From Eucalyptus grandis (lineage: Eukaryota > Streptophyta > Magnoliopsida > Myrtales > Myrtaceae), in contig NC_052614.1 of NCBI RefSeq assembly GCF_016545825.1, positions 42,998,072 to 43,062,071 of the forward strand: DNA of 64,000 bases. The letters run 5' to 3'. A program made the translations under genes and the position numbers. Positions 21,430 through 35,662 of the stretch are shown one piece after another. The notes beneath the pieces were generated by a model that worked only from the letters and a program-made list of their open reading frames with translations, was not told where the DNA came from and ran no database searches. Each line of letters begins with the position of its first letter. Within the stretch, counting starts at the first letter, position 1.

Positions 21430-24400
21430 CGTGATAGCCTGAATTTTCAGAATTTGTTTTCAATTAAATAAATAGGGCTTTTCATCGACACACCAATAGT
21501 GTTATTCTTTGAGCTGATTACTCACGAGATAACTGGACTATCTGAATAAGCAATTAAAGAATCTAAATGTAATGGACTTGGGAATTTGACTAGGAATCAA
21601 CCGCTTGACTGTGTTAATCTGCAAGGTCATTACGGCACCGTCAAAAATCAATCAAAGACCCGAGATACGTCGATTCGATGGAGAGATGTGATTAGTGTGT
21701 GGGTAATTCCACCTAATTGCAAAATTCTCGTCGAACGGCACTAGATCGATTTTTCTATCATTTCGTACATGGTGTCCATATTTGAAATCTCAAGATTTTC
21801 ACAACAATCGAGAATCACTAATGTGTCGAAAATGTACGTTGTGGCTCGAAAATAATCGACTATGGGTCAATTGCATTAAAAATTCCTAAAAGCTACCCGG
21901 TAGATTAGGACGCGCTAAATCACGTTAGATTGAAATTAACCGTGAAATTGAACTCAATTTTAGAGATTGAAAGTTCTGTCATGTCACGATTTAGTTTAAG
22001 AATGTCAACTCATTCTTCAAAGAATTTTCGGAGATTTCGGGATTTTTATGGATAATTGATTCGGATGTGCGAAAAAATAACGAAAATTCGGATAGGTCCA
22101 AATTAAAGGAAATTTGGATTTGGATTAATTGGGAAAATTCCAAGAAAGAATTGGGGACAAAGAGCCTTTGAATGTTGGGGACTTGCAGAAAATTGTATGG
22201 GGTTTTCTTCATTGAAATTGGACCTTAATTTGAGGAATTGAGTGAAGAAATGAAACCTAAAGTGATGAAATTCGGTTTTGGCAAGGGGCTGGAATTTTTG
22301 GCTTCAAATCAACCGTCCCCTGCATCTTCCTCTTTCACGTGTCTCCACGCCCGCGTTTCATTTCCCTGCAGCTGCTTCACGCGGCCTCGAAGTCCCGCTG
22401 CCGCATCCAGTCAGCCCAGCAGCAACCAGAAGCCCCCATCGTTGACCCTCTCCACTGATTTTTTTTGCTTCCAACATCAACATCGAAGCGGCATCTTGCT
22501 GCCAGGCGTCTTCCACCGTCAACCGAGCAGCCACGAAGTTGATTCCCCCAATTCATCAGCCCACGCATTTTCAGCGATCCGGCCCGCAAGCCCATTTGAA
22601 GCCCAACCTAGCAGAATTTGGCCCATCTTCACGCAAGCCGGCCCACGAATTTTTCTTGCTCAGCCTAGTGGATTTCAGCCCGTGTCTTCAGCCCATACGA
22701 ATTCAGCTTGGCCCATTTCCAGCACACATCTCAGCCCAGTCTTGAAGCCCGCGAAGCAGCTCAAGCCCAAGCCAAGCCCAGCAATTTGTTGTGGGCTTAC
22801 AAGGCTTTTAGGCCCAATCCGAGTGTTCGCCGACGCCACCAAAAGTTTGGGTTTCGGCCATCGTCCCGTCGTCGTTGCGGTGAACCAGTTTCCGCAATAA
22901 ACCGGTGAGTTTATGCACCAAACTCTTCTTAGTAGGCTAATGATGTTTAAGTGGTGTTTAGTTTAATTTAATTAGGAATTAGGTGGTTAGTTAGATTAAA
23001 TGAGTGATTTAATTATACATTTATGCATGTTAGGTGGTTAGATTAGATTAAGTGATGACTAGATAAATTGTATTATTTATCTAGAAGGGTTCGGTAATTT
23101 TCCGGGCCCGTATCGGTATTTAATTTAGTGATTTTGGCCTAGGTTGGTATTTTTAGAATTTAAATTGAATTATTTAATTAATTTTATAAATTAATTAATT
23201 ATTAATTATTTTTCCAAAATTAGGCCAGGATGGCCGGGATGGAATTTCGTGCTAATTGCAATGGTGTGGTTAATTTCTACAATTGAGTGTTAAATTGTGC
23301 AAATTGAGTGGTGATTGGAAATTTGAGTGTTTAATTCTAGAATTTATGAATTTTCAATATTTATTCAGAAAATCCCGAGTGTTGGATTTTAACATTGAAA
23401 ATGGTTTTATATACTATATAAAATAATGGGATTTTAAATTGGAATATATCAATTTTTCTAGTTCGAGTTGACCGTGTATTCACATACGACTATTTTACTA
23501 TGTATTTCTAATACGAAGAAAAATGCTAGGTTCACCATTTTAATTGATGCATTTGAGTGCAATGTACGGTGCCCTGGACCATAATTGAGTGATCGTATGT
23601 TGATTAAGAGAACTCGTCTCAGGCTGTTAAGCTGGACGATAACCCTTATATGGGACACTCCTAGACAATGGGAAGTCGGTCGCAGTAGATTCTGAACCCT
23701 ATGCTCCTTCAGAAAAGCCATCTGATGGAGACGTGCTGTGCTCAATAGGGTGAGACGATACCTGGCTATGCCAGAAGACCGCAAAACTAAGAGTAGGCCG
23801 TGCTATATGCTGAGATTAAACTAGGAACGCATGATAAATTGAGTTGAATGTGTCGGATTAAGGGACAAAATTATGTGGCACAAGATGGGACGTGTCATAA
23901 TGATTTGGCCTTATAATCGGACCCATGTACTTATTTGAGATTGAGTATTGCGTTCCAATTAATTGAGCTTGAATGTTGCTCTGGTTTGTGATATGAATTG
24001 CACTAACCTGCAGGATGGATCTGAGACGAGGTAAGTCTCCTTGTTTGTTTGATTGTGTGGTTAGGATGATTCTTGGCATATTTTCCTCATAGTCGAGGTT
24101 TAGAGCGTGAACTTGCTGAGATTTATATCTCACCCCGTCGTGGGCTTAAATTTTTAGGGTCGTCAAGTGGAGGACCTAGAGCCGAGAGGAGGTGATCGGA
24201 AGTGTAGGTCATTTAGGACCGCTTCTTTTTGGAAAGCCAGTCTCTATAGTATTTTGGTCATAGACCTTGTACATGACTCAGTGTGTGTATAAAGGTTGTT
24301 TTGTTTGTGAATCTGTTGTCCTACTTTTCTATCTCGAGATGATTACTGTCAGGGGATTTATTATTTGCTTCCGCATGTCCATTAAAATGAAAAGGGTCGA

Positions 24401-24475
24401 CGACTCATCCTAGGAAGTCACAAATTTTATCGACCAGAGAGGGATGGGCATGCACTCGGGGTTCGGGGCGTGACA
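21430..24475. mobile_element. 3.05-kb LTR element without coding genes, inserted in unit 2
   Basis: Flanked by TATGG on both sides (21425-21429 and 24476-24480). The uninterrupted site is in unit 1 at 8090-8094. The right end is GGGGCGTGACA. The left end reads CGTGATAGCC, which fits a TG start with one T-to-C change. The inside carries no gag or pol. It does have a GC- and Pro-codon-rich frame (22238-22900) and the CTCACCCCGTCGTGGGC block near 24131. It is best read as a solo LTR; a large non-coding (LARD-type) element is possible. It is related to the LTR end at 1-852. Confidence 0.75.
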
Positions 24476-24624
24476 TATGGCCTAAAAAAGAAGAAGAAGA
24501 AGGTAGGCAAAAATAAAGTAGTCTATGCCACGCAAGTCCAGCCTTGTTAAGGCGATCACGAAGCAACAAAATATGAGGCTTAAGCAGGGCAATAGAAACT
24601 TCGAAAAATCAAATGGAGATCATG

Positions 24625-25021
24625 ACAGGACATCCCGCCGCTACGCTTTTGGTCCGAGTTGGAACCATTGTTGCTTGGGTGCTGTGATAGTGAGCGCATC
24701 TCCGCTCATGGCGACAGTAGAGTTGCTAGCCCTAACATTCTTAGGAAGGACCATTTGGATCTTATTGTTTGCCACTTCGCTTCGGTCGCATGAGATACAA
24801 AGCGACTCGCCATCGATGATCTCAACCTTCAATTCGTCCTTCCTCGCCTTGTAGAAGCCGTAGGCGAATGACATATTCGGTCGCAGTCTTTTGGCTCTCG
24901 ACCGACTCATCGGAGAGAATGGATCGCTGTAAAGGAAAGCGCTCGCTTCATGGTCATGCCATTCCATTCTTATGATACGAATTAATCTCTTTAAGAGCCG
25001 GATTCGAAGTGGGCAATCCAT
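24625..25021 (-). pseudogene. HSP20-like fragment, unit 2, internally frameshifted
   Basis: Second copy of the 8228-8641 frame. The start ([17 protein letters not shown]) and the part from KDELKVEI through DALTITAPK match unit 1. Between about residues 38 and 59 the reading is out of frame relative to unit 1: two small indels offset each other and replace the first beta strand of the alpha-crystallin domain. The C-terminal tail also differs. It is unlikely to fold as a chaperone. Confidence 0.6.
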
Positions 25022-25059
25022 CGGAATGGGATTCGCAGTTCTTCAATATGGAGTCGCAG

Positions 25060-26929
25060 CTTTGTTGAGAATACATACACAGCTGCGCTTTAAGGCCCCG
25101 CACTCTTTAAGGCAAGTTGGCAACCTTGTAGTTGAGTATCTGATTCCCACTAAATTAATGAAGATTAGTACAAAGGACCGTAAAGATTTTAGAGGACCAT
25201 GGCCACCTCTTCTGAAATTTTAAGGCGTCGATCAAGGCGAGTGTTTATATCTTTAAGGACCAGAAAGATTTGAAGTCGAATCTAATGCTCTCATACCTTG
25301 TAAAGATTGTTTGGCACCATTATCTACTTTTTAATAGTTATATAGTCGGAGAAAAACATGGTTTAATATTTATGTATATACTACCAAGGACTAGGCCAAC
25401 TTATGATCTAGTCATCTACGCATGATCTCGCATTGAAGGAAAGCTTGCTTTAATTTCTCATTCTAAGAGAAGAACACATACATCAATTTAGCTATTAAAT
25501 TAGGCCCACCCTATTTCCACCCCCTTATTGGCTCCCGACACTTCCTATAATTGACTACATTAATCATTGCGGGACCCATTCTTGATTAATTATTATTACT
25601 TGTCTTTTTCACCCTTTATTATTGGCTCTTGACACCCGCTATCACATAAAATTAACTACATTATCCCTTTATTTTTTTTTTCAATTTTATTAAAAGAAAA
25701 CTCACCCACATCACTTTCAAACAATTTTTTTCACCCTAGCCGATTAAGCCGATTCATCCACACTCGCTACATTTCAACGTTTCCTTCATGTTTCTCGTCT
25801 TCAGGCTCACAGCGATATTGAGCATCAATCCCAATCCATAACAACCTCCACAATTCACAAAGTCAAATCAAAATATATATCATAAATCGATATCACAAAT
25901 CAAAACACATAGTTTTTCTGCAACTCAACGGCTCATTCACCACAAATACTTTTTGTAAAGCATTTCTCATGTCATTTGAAAACTTGTTTCTTAAACTGAA
26001 ATAAATTTCATATACATTTTTGCAACACATTTCATAAACCAAGTTCACAAATCAACATATATATATACATATAACCTTTCGCAATAACTTTCCAAAAACA
26101 TTTGGCAAATCATTCACAAGTACCAAATCGTAGTAAATGCTCGATCCAAATTCTATGCAACAAACCATGCTTTCAATTACTTATGATACATCAAATCTCC
26201 ATAACTTTCAAGACATGAGTTTTCAAACTCATAGAAGAAATAGTATCACTCACCTAAGAAAGCCGAAAGTCAACCACATCGATCACTCGAGTCGACACAC
26301 TCAAATTCCTAACAAATAACTAAAAAACAATGTCAAACGACTAAGTAACACGATATTCTAATGAACGGCTCAACTATACTATGCCTATTTGTCGATAAAA
26401 CGATACCTACACGCCAACAAAAACTTGCCTCTAGCGGAAACCTATTGTTGTTCGCGAGCCACGTTAAATTTCATCCCGCCATAACTTCCTCCATATAATT
26501 CCATTTCAAGCAAACTTATAATCCTTAAAAAGCCATTTTGACATACTATAAGAACCCCAACTTAGCCGCCCCAAGACCTTGCCTGAAATGACTGAAATTT
26601 GGCTCAAAATTTACTATTTGAAACTCTGTCCAGAATGCACGCTAAACTTGAAAATTCCGTTCTAGGCAAATCACAAGCTCAAATTGAGATCCGTAAAAAT
26701 GCTATAACTTCACAATATCCTAAACGATCATTTCTATAAAAAAAATACACCACCCGAAAACTCCCCAGTCAACGCAACAAGTCATAATTGGCCTAAAACC
26801 GAATTTCCAACCCTAATTTTGACAATTCCTTCGTATAGATGATTAGGGGCCTCAATCACTTACTAACATTGCAAAACATATTTAAGTCAGCTTAGCAATT
26901 GATATGAATCATAAGCACACGAAAATTTT
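25060..26929. repeat. Spacer plus LTR-like module A, unit 2
   Basis: Copy of 8690-10537, ending in the ATTTT target duplication (26925-26929). It keeps an AGGCTCACAGCG segment near 25802 that unit 1 lacks. Confidence 0.7.
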
Positions 26930-29900
26930 TGTGGCACCCCTCGAACGGCCCCGATCCGTTGGGGTCGCCACGGTGCGCTTACCTTTCTCATGTCCTGATA
27001 ATATCTCGCTCTGATACCATCGAATCATGATAGGTCCATAACTCCCGGGGTCTATATCTTTTAGATCGGTTCCTGCGTAGAAATATGGCGGAAGCGTATC
27101 CATCAACTCCCGTCCTGAAATTAAAGCGATGCACACCAACTAAAACTTTTATAAGTTAAAGTCGAACACTTTTATTTACATAAAACTAGATGGACATTTT
27201 TAGTCGGTACACCAAAATGACGTAGTCTTCTATACTCGGCTATACTTCAAAAGATGACCGACATCTTTTGCAACAGTTGTATACTTAAAGTCCATCGATC
27301 AATGTCGGCGTCCAAAAGTTCCTTCCTTTGCTGTCCTCCTCCTCGCGGTCATATCCAACCATTCGGTCCATTTGCTGGTAGCGGTGATAGCAGAGGCATC
27401 TTATCTAGTCTGAAATGTTAGTCCCAAAATAGGGTGAGTACAACCACTCAGCAGTAAAAGATTCATCAAGCTATATCAAGCAGTACCATCAATATCTACA
27501 CTCATGCAAGATAGACAAAATCAGGTAGTCGATGGATCAATTTACATCAAAATCATGAAATCCTTTAATGCAATGGCGAATGCAATTTCAAAAGATTCAT
27601 ATGCATCATGTCCAGTTACACCAATCCCGATCATAGGGCCAAACTGTTATGACACATCCTATTCCCTGGCATGCAGTTTAGTCCCATAACTAGACCATAC
27701 ACACTGTTAGTAGAACCATCTTTTTAACATTCAAAAGGTTTCATCCCCCGGAAGACCAATGTTTGCATCCTTATGGGATTCCGCACCCAACCCCGCATCG
27801 CGGAAGCCTCCGGCACACACCTCCGAGCATCCGGCACACACCTTCGGGCATCTCGCACCCCACTTGGCATCACGAGGAATCGCCGAGGCTCACCATGAAA
27901 ATGGTTACCCCTGCCTTCCGAAATTATGTACCGACATACCACCGGGCATCCCTCGAAATTACGTACCGACATACCACCGAGCATCCCCCGAAGTTACGTA
28001 CCGATATACCACCGGGTATCCCGAAACTCCCGGGGAAAAACCTCTGGGCATGTATTCAAAATACAACCAGGCATTCAAAGGGCATCGACTCATTCAAACC
28101 TCAAGGCATCCCGACTCCCAGGGCATCGTTGACCGGAGGGTCCAACGGCGACAATTAACATCTTAATTTCCAAAAACACTTTTCAATGCAATGACAAAAT
28201 GTCTCTTGAGTCTCATCACATCTCAATATTGCATGATATGTCAATGCCAGTATCATCATGTCACATAACAACCCAAGATGCATTCACTTTTGAAATCAAT
28301 GGAGCAAAGTCGAAGTAAAACAGCTTAAAAACCAAAATGTGCAGCTTTAATGAAAATTTCGAAATAACTCCTAAATGAACTCAGAAAGCTTTGAAATTTT
28401 GATATGTTATACATAAGACCTAAAGGAAGAAATTTCATGCAGGACACTAAGTTATATTCGTTGTGTATAAAGAGTAATAGTTTGCTGTTTCCTTCAAAAT
28501 TCTGCAGTAACTTTTAGATTCAATACCTACAGAAGAAAATTCGTTTCACCAACTAAATCTTGTCCGCTTGTTCCCAAATTTTGATATGTTATTCCTAAGG
28601 ATGTGTCCTACAACTTTAATTAAGGGTTCAAAGTCCAATTCTTTCTATAAAATTACAGAAAATTCGTGAAATCATCAAAGGTCATGCTGTCTTCTACAGT
28701 ACAGCTTACTGGTTCAAGGTAAATACTCTTACGAACACGTTTTCTCTACCAATTTCTTTTACAGCGACTTAATACTCTTCCACAGCATCTAAGGTTAACC
28801 ACAGTAGGTTTTACTCTTATAAAAACCTTCCACAGTTCGATACAAGGCAAATATTCACACTTCGGCTCACCTACCGCAACATACCTCACTCGACAGCCAC
28901 CACTACACCTTGCTCGACCAACACAGCCTCCTACACTCAATTTTCGAGACATGCAAGACCTAATGCAACATGCAATGACTGGTAGCTTCAATCTAGTATT
29001 CATCTAGCTCAATCCAACACTAAACAGCAATATCCCATTTAATCCTCCACAGATCAGCATTCAATCTTCATCTCAATCATCCAAAAACCCAACATGCAGT
29101 TTCCATTTCAGTATTTTCTCAAATCTACCAGCACTTTACCAGATAATCACAGCATGCATCACATAGATTAATGAACTTCTACTTGCCTCACTCCTAAGCT
29201 CGATCAGCAAGCAAAACAGAGGGCTCGTGGGTCTCGGGCACGGCTCAATAGCGGCGAAGACGAGCGGCGTCGACGGCGGCAGCACACCCGTACAGACAGA
29301 GGGCGGTCTCCTTCTCCACACCCCCCTCACTCTTGCTCGCTGCACGCTTGCGAACTCTCTCGTTCACTCACTGCACTCACCCGCTCGTTGATCTCTCTCT
29401 CCCTCTCACTGGTTTCGTACGAAGCTCTCCCTCACTCTCTCGACTAATCCACCCTTTTGTTCCTCACTTTGTTGACAATTTAGTCAACTGCACGGGGCTT
29501 CTTTCGGTGGCTGCAGGAACCGAAGACAGCTGGGGTGTACGTGGCCTCCTGCATGCGGATCTCCCCTCTTGCCGAGCCAACACAACTTCTCTGTGGGCTT
29601 CTTCTTCGCTGGCAATCAAGTGGGAAGCCACGTGGCCTTTTAGTCAACAATTCCTTCAATGGTTGACCGGTTGCACGATTCTTCACGTGCGGAAAGAAGG
29701 GGCTGCATAGGTCGAGCTTTCTTTTCTTCTTATTGACTGACTTCGACACCGTATGGCCGTGCATGGTAGGTCAATGGACTTGGAGAAATTCTTACGTGAA
29801 TGTATGGTCGCGCATGTAAAGAACCGTGCATGATCCTTACGCACGAATTAATTCCTCAAAAATTCGACTCTTAACTTCAGCTTGTGCAAGTGCTGAAAAA

Positions 29901-29969
29901 TAATTACTTATGTGGCTGCACGGGGTCGCAACAATGTACATGGGAGATTTAGTTTGTAGGGTACACAAC

Positions 29970-30651
29970 TGTTAGTTGGGTTCACTCCTATGTGGAGGAA
30001 ACCCAATGAGTTGTAAGCCCAAAAAAAGGGCTTGAGCCCATATAATAAGTTATATGAGAAATAGGGTTTCTCACTATCTATATAAAAGAGGTAGCAAAAA
30101 AAGGAAACAAGTAACAAGAGAAAAAATAGAAAATAGAAAATCCGGGGTTTGGGGCAATATCTGATTTACATCAAGCTGGCGTCGAAGGTCGATTCGTGGT
30201 CCGATTGAGTTGAAATTTTGTCAGCATGTTCGTGGCGCAATTTTATCGAATCTAAACGGTTTGATTTTTGTTTGAAGGTCCATACATCATGCTTTTCGTA
30301 GATTGATCAAAACCTGCGTTTTTGATCAGATTTATCCTTGATCTTTTGTGAAGTTTATGTGTATTGCCAAGAATTATGTTCTTGAGGTCTTTGCTGCTAT
30401 GTACCTCTAGTATTTGCTAGAGAAGAACAATTTTGTTGATAGTGAAGATTTTCGGGTGGACTTCGGTCCCGTGGTTTTTTATCTCCTCACATCGAGGAGG
30501 TTTTCCATGTAAAAAATTGTCTTGTGTTCGCGTGCTTGGTATTTATTTTACTATGTTATATCGATTCCAATTAGATTTACACAAGAGGGGAGATTATTTT
30601 ATTTCGCTACGTTGATTCAATATTGTTCGAATTGTTACCGTTCTCCCATCA
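29970..30651 (+). repeat. 5' LTR of copia element 1
   Basis: 682 bp, TGTTAGTTGGG...CCCATCA. A TATATAAAAG box near 30079-30088 fits an LTR promoter. Confidence 0.9.
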
Positions 30652-30705
30652 GAGTGGTAGCAGAGCATCTAGTTATTGCTTGATTTTTCTGCCTTGTGTT
30701 AAACA

Positions 30706-33700
30706 ATGGAAATGAATACGAGTAGAATGATTACACTGAATGGTTTGAATTATCATATTTGGAAAGGGAAAATGGAAGATCTTTTATATGTGAAAGATTT
30801 TTATTTGCCCGTATTTGCCAAGGAGAAACCGGAGAATAAAACTTATGTTGAATGGTCTATATTTCATCGTCAAGTGTGTGGTTATATCAGGCAGTGGATA
30901 GATGATAATGTTTTGAACCATATTATTGAGGAAACACATGCACACAGTTTATGGGATAAGCTCGAACAGTTATATGCTCGAAAGACTGGAAATAATAAGT
31001 TATTTTTGATAAAACAGATGATGGCTCTGAGATATCATGATGGTACTCGTTTGACTGATCATTTAAATTCTTTTCAAGGAATTATAAATCAGTTGGCTGC
31101 GATGGGAATCAAGTTTGATGATGAGATACAAGCACTATGGTTGCTTGGTACTTTGCTGGACTCATGGGAGACGTTCTGAACATCTTTGTCTAATTCTGCC
31201 CCAGATGGTACAATTACCATGGATTTGGTCAAGAGTAGTATTTTGAATGAAGAGATGAGAAGGAAGACACAAGGATCGTCCTCTTCACATTCTGATGCCT
31301 TGGTTGTTGAGAAAAGGGGGAGAAGTGAGTCTCGAGGTCCGAGAAATAGAGATAAAAGTCGAGATAAAAGAAGAGGTAAGTATAATAAATTTGCTAATGT
31401 TGAGTGCCATTATTGTTATCAGAAGAGACATATTCAGAGGTTTTGTCGCCAATTAAAAATAGAGAAACAAAAGGAGAAAGGTAAAGAGAAGAAAAGTGAT
31501 AATGACAGTGATGGCAATCATGTCGCTGCACTTAAAGAAGACTTTCTCACTATTTTTTATGGTGATGTGGTGATTTTGTATCTCATTAGACCAGTTGGGT
31601 AATTGATAGTGGTGCATCCGTTCATGCTACGTCTCGTAAATATTTCTTTACATCATACAGGTCACGTGACTTCGGATCTGTGAAGATGGGAAACAATGGA
31701 CTAGCTCAAGCTGTAGGCATCGGTGATGTGTGCCTAGAAACCAACAATGGCACGAGGTTAGTATTGAATAATGTTAAACATATACCTGATATCCGCTTGA
31801 ATTTGATTTCTACAGGCAAGTTGGATGATGAGGGGTATTGCAGCACCTTCAGTAATGGTCAATGGAAGCTCACCAAAGGTTCTCTTGTTGTGGCTAGAGG
31901 TGAAAAATATTCTTCGTTATACATTATGCAGGCAAAGTTGTCCACAGACAAAATTAATGCAGTAGATAGTGAAGATGCAGCTGAATTGTGGCATAAGAGG
32001 CTCGGTCACATTACTGAGAAGGGTTTGTCAATATTGGCCAAGAAGAAGCTCCTTTCAGGATTGAAAAGTTCAGCTCTAAAGAAGTATGCTCACTGTTTAG
32101 CAGAAAAACAGAACAAAGTTGCATTTAAAAGCTCCCCTCCTTCAAGAAAGTCAGGTATACTAGATTTAGTGCATTCTGATGTTTGCGGTCCTATGAAAAC
32201 AAAATCACTTGGTGGCTCTCTTTATTTTGTTACCTTCATAGATGATTTTTCAAGGAAAATTTGGATTTATACCTTGAAAACTAAAAATCAAGTGTTAGAT
32301 GCTTTTAAGCAATTTCAGGCTTCAGTTGAGAGACAGACTGGAAAGAAATTGAAATGCATCGGGCGATAATGGGGGAGAGTATATTGGACCTTTTGATGAA
32401 TACTGCAGACAACAAGGTATTCGACATCAAAAGACACCTCCCAAGACGCCTCAGTTAAATGGCTTAGCTGAGAGAATGAACAGAACATTGGTTGAAAGGA
32501 TAAGATGCTTACTTTCACAGTCAAAGCTACCTGGATCCTTTTGGGGTGAGGCTTTAAGTACAATTGTGCATGTATTAAATCTTACTCCATGCGTTCCTTT
32601 AGAGTTTGATGTTCTTAATAAAGTTTGGACAAGCAAAGACATTTCTTATGATTATTTGCGTGTCTTTAGGTGCAAAGCATTTGTGCATATTCCCAAAGAT
32701 GAGAGGTCTAAACTTGATGTGAAAACACAACAAAGTGCATATTTATTGGTTATGGACAGGATATGCTTGGCTACAAATTTTATGATCCGCTTGAAAAGAA
32801 AATTGTAAGAAGCAGAGACGTTGTGTTTATGGAAGATCAAACAATAGAGGATATTGAGAAAATAGAGATGATTTCACCACCACATGTTAGTGATAATTTG
32901 GTTGATTTGGATCCAGTTCCTCTTACAAATATTCGTACACAGGTTGATGAAGAGCAGCAGGAAGTCAATGTTCCAAATAACGCACATGTTCCTGAACATG
33001 TTGAAATAGATAATACTATTCCTGAACCAGAGGCTCAATTAGATGTTCCACTGGATGTTCCAGTCCGGAGATCCGTTAGAGACCGACGACCTTCCACCAG
33101 GTATTCTAAAGATGAGTATGTATTATTGACTCGATGCGGGTGAACCCGAGTGCTATGCGAAGCAATAGAAGATGAGTACAAAAGCAATTGGTTCAATGCT
33201 ATGCGAGATGAGATGCAGTCACTTTATGATAATCATACTTTTGAATTGGTGAAGTTACCTAAAGGTAAAAGGGCTTTGAAGAACAAGTGGGTATATAAGT
33301 TGAAGCAAGATGAACATACTTTACAACCACGGTACAAAGCTAGATTGGTTTTAAGGGATTTGGTCGAGAAAGGGTATTGATTTTGATGATATATTTTCTC
33401 CGGTAGTGAAAATGTCTTCTATCCGTGTGGTACTAGGCTTGGCAGCTAGCCTAGATTTGAAAATTGAGCAAATGGATGTTAAAACAGCATTTCTACATGG
33501 TGACTTGGAGGAAGAGATATACATGGAACAACCTGAGAGTTTCAAAGTGAAAAGGAAAGAGGATTATGTGTGCAAATTGAAGAAAAGTCTCTATGGCCTA
33601 AAACAAGCACCGAGGCAATGGTATAAGAAATTTGTGTCAGTTATGACAGAACAAAGTTATAAGAAGACTTCCTCGGATAATTGTGTATTTGTCCAAAAAT

Positions 33701-34707
33701 TTTCTAATGATGACTTTATTATTCTCTTGCTTTATGTTGATGATATGCTGATTGTTGGCAAGAATGCTTCAAGAATTGAGTTATTGAAGAAGCAGTTGAA
33801 CAAGTCTTTTGCCATGAAAGACTTAGGCTCGGCAAAGCAGATTCTTGGCATTAGAATTACCCGAGACAGAGATGCTAAGAAGTTATTTTGTCGCAAGAGA
33901 AATATATCGAGAAGATCCTTCAGAAATTTTACATGGACAAGGCTAAAGTGGTAAGTACTCCTCTTGCTACCCACTTTAAGTTAAATATGAAGCAAAGTCC
34001 TACCACTAATAAAGAAAAGAAAGATATGGAAAGTGTTCCATATGCTTCAGCTGTAGGAAGCTTAATGTATGCGATGGTATGTACACGCCCAGACTTGGCG
34101 CACGCAGTTGGCGTTGTTAGTCGCTATTTGTCAAATCTAAGCAGAGAGCACTGGAATGCAGTGAAGTGGATTATGAGGTATCTTTAGGGAACTTCAAAGT
34201 TGAAACTCAGTTTCGAGACCGGGAAACTTGAGTTAGTTGGATACACAGATTCCGACTTGGTAGGAGATATTGATACTTGTAAATCTACTTCTGGTTATTT
34301 GATTTCTTTTGCGGGTGGAGCTGTGTCATGGAAGTCAAGATTGCAGAAGTGCGTTGCACTTTCTACAATCGAAGCTGAATTTATTAGCGACTGAAGCTAG
34401 TAAAGAGATGCTTTGGATGAAGAAGTTCTTAGAAGAACTTAGGTTCACGCAAAAGAGGTATGTGTTATTTTGTGATAATCAAAACGCAATTCATCTTGGC
34501 AAGAATTCATCTTTTCATTCTAGATCGAAACATATTGATGTTAGATATCATTGGATAAGGGATGTTTTAGATGAAAAGTTGTTGGAACTTGAGAAAATTC
34601 ATACGGATCATAATGGCTCCGATATCATGATGAAGACTCTACCAAGAGAGAAGCTTGAACATTGCCGATTGATAGTAGGGATGGTGAATCCCTCCACATT
34701 GTCGTGA
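30706..34707 (+). pseudogene. gag-pol polyprotein of copia element 1, multiply broken
   Basis: Domains in Ty1/copia order. Gag starts at ATG 30706. A CCHC zinc knuckle (CHYCYQKRHIQRFC) lies near 31410-31451. The protease DSGAS motif is near 31603-31617. Integrase has the LWHKRLGH histidines, HSDVCGP, and DNGGEY just after a frameshift at about 32365. RT has FLHGDLEEE and the YVDD box near 33733-33747. RNase H has YTDSDLVGD and STIEAEF. The reading is broken by a stop near 31177, frameshifts near 31590, 32365, 32735, 33160, 33372, 33890 and 34388, and a TAG near 34186. One Cys of the integrase HHCC finger is Tyr (KKYAHC). The element cannot move on its own products. Confidence 0.9.
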
Positions 34708-34716
34708 GGGGAGATT

Positions 34717-35399
34717 TGTTAGCTAGGTTCACTCCTATGTGGAGGAGACCCAATGAGTTGTAAGCCCAAAAAAAGAGCTTGAGCCCATATAATAAGTTAT
34801 ATGAGGAAATAGGGTTTCTCACTATCTATATAAAGAGGTAGCCGCAAAAAAGGAAACAGTATCAAGAGAAAAAAGAGAAAGCAGAAAATCTGGGGTTTGG
34901 GGCAATATCTGATTTACATCAAGCTGGCGTCGGAGGTCGATTCGTGGTCCGATTGAGCTGAAATTTTGTCAGCATGTTCGTGGCGCAATTTTATGGAATC
35001 TAAATGGTTTAATTTTCGTTTGAAGCTCCATACATCAGGCTTTTCGTGGATTGATCAAAACCTGCGTTTTTGGTCAGATTTATCCTTGATCTCTTCTGAA
35101 GTTTATGTGTATTGCCAAGAATTATGTTCTTGAGATCTTTGCTGCTATGCACCTCTAGTATTTGCTAGAGAAGAACAATTTTGTTGATAATAAAGATTTT
35201 CGGGTGGACTCCGGTCCCGTGGTTTTTTATCTCCTCACATCGAGGAGGTTTTCCACGTAAAAAATTGTCTTGTGTTCGCGTGCTTGGTATTTATTTTACT
35301 TTACTATATCGATTCCTATTAGGTTTACACAAGAGGGGAGATTATTTTATTCCGCTGCGTTGATTCGATATTGTTCGAATTGTTACCGTTCTCCCATCA
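34717..35399 (+). repeat. 3' LTR of copia element 1
   Basis: 683 bp, TGTTAGCTAGG...CCCATCA. The LTR at 55753-56426 has this TGTTAGCTAGG start and not the 5' LTR version, which identifies it as a copy of this LTR. Confidence 0.9.
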
Positions 35400-35662
35400 A
35401 CAACTAGATGGCCAAATTTAGTATAGGAAATATCTTGTCAGCACATTACTCGGAATAAACCTCGACCTTGCTAGTAATGGTACATAGGAACGAAGCTATA
35501 ACTCACTCACGGTCGAACCATTTCTAATCGTGACTCATCGATCCGATGGTGGTAACAAAACAATGTCCATACATGATATCAATGACACAGTCCAACGATA
35601 CCTACGTCGATCGGTAGCGGCCGTTACATATCCAAGGGTTGTCAAAATTTTCGGATGCCACA

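Larger units (their letters stand above)
29970..35399 (+). mobile_element. Ty1/copia retrotransposon 1, complete structure but decayed
   Basis: The 5' LTR is 29970-30651 and the 3' LTR is 34717-35399. Both start TGTTAG and end CCCATCA. ACAAC is duplicated exactly on both sides (29965-29969 and 35400-35404), and units 1 and 3 show the uninterrupted site. The PBS-like TGGTAGCAGAGC is at 30655-30666 and a purine tract precedes 34717. The two LTRs differ by roughly 4-5% by eye, so the insertion is not recent. The element lies within the unit 2 solo LTR. Confidence 0.95.
26930..35662. mobile_element. Solo LTR, unit 2, interrupted by copia element 1
   Basis: The same 3.3-kb element as 10538-13832, with the same ends and the same ATTTT duplication (35663-35667 on the right). 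Its two parts are 26930-29969 and 35400-35662, separated by the copia element. Removing the copia element and one ACAAC leaves about 3.3 kb. Confidence 0.85.

Noticed and set aside
22238..22900. 220-codon open frame rich in Pro and Ser
   Set aside because: It lies inside the 3.05-kb LTR element, overlaps other open frames in GC-rich sequence, and has no domain or relative in the window.
27759..28060. Regularly spaced short repeats that could suggest a CRISPR array
   Set aside because: The repeats are adjacent and degenerate, lack unique spacers and sit in an LTR of a plant genome.
27759..28166. Overlapping open frames with repeated RTDIPPG/YRHTTGHP phrases, also at 46189-46570
   Set aside because: They arise from short direct repeats (ACCGACATACCACCGGGCAT-type) inside the solo LTR. 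All frames are open because the repeat lacks stops, and the frame is not kept between units.
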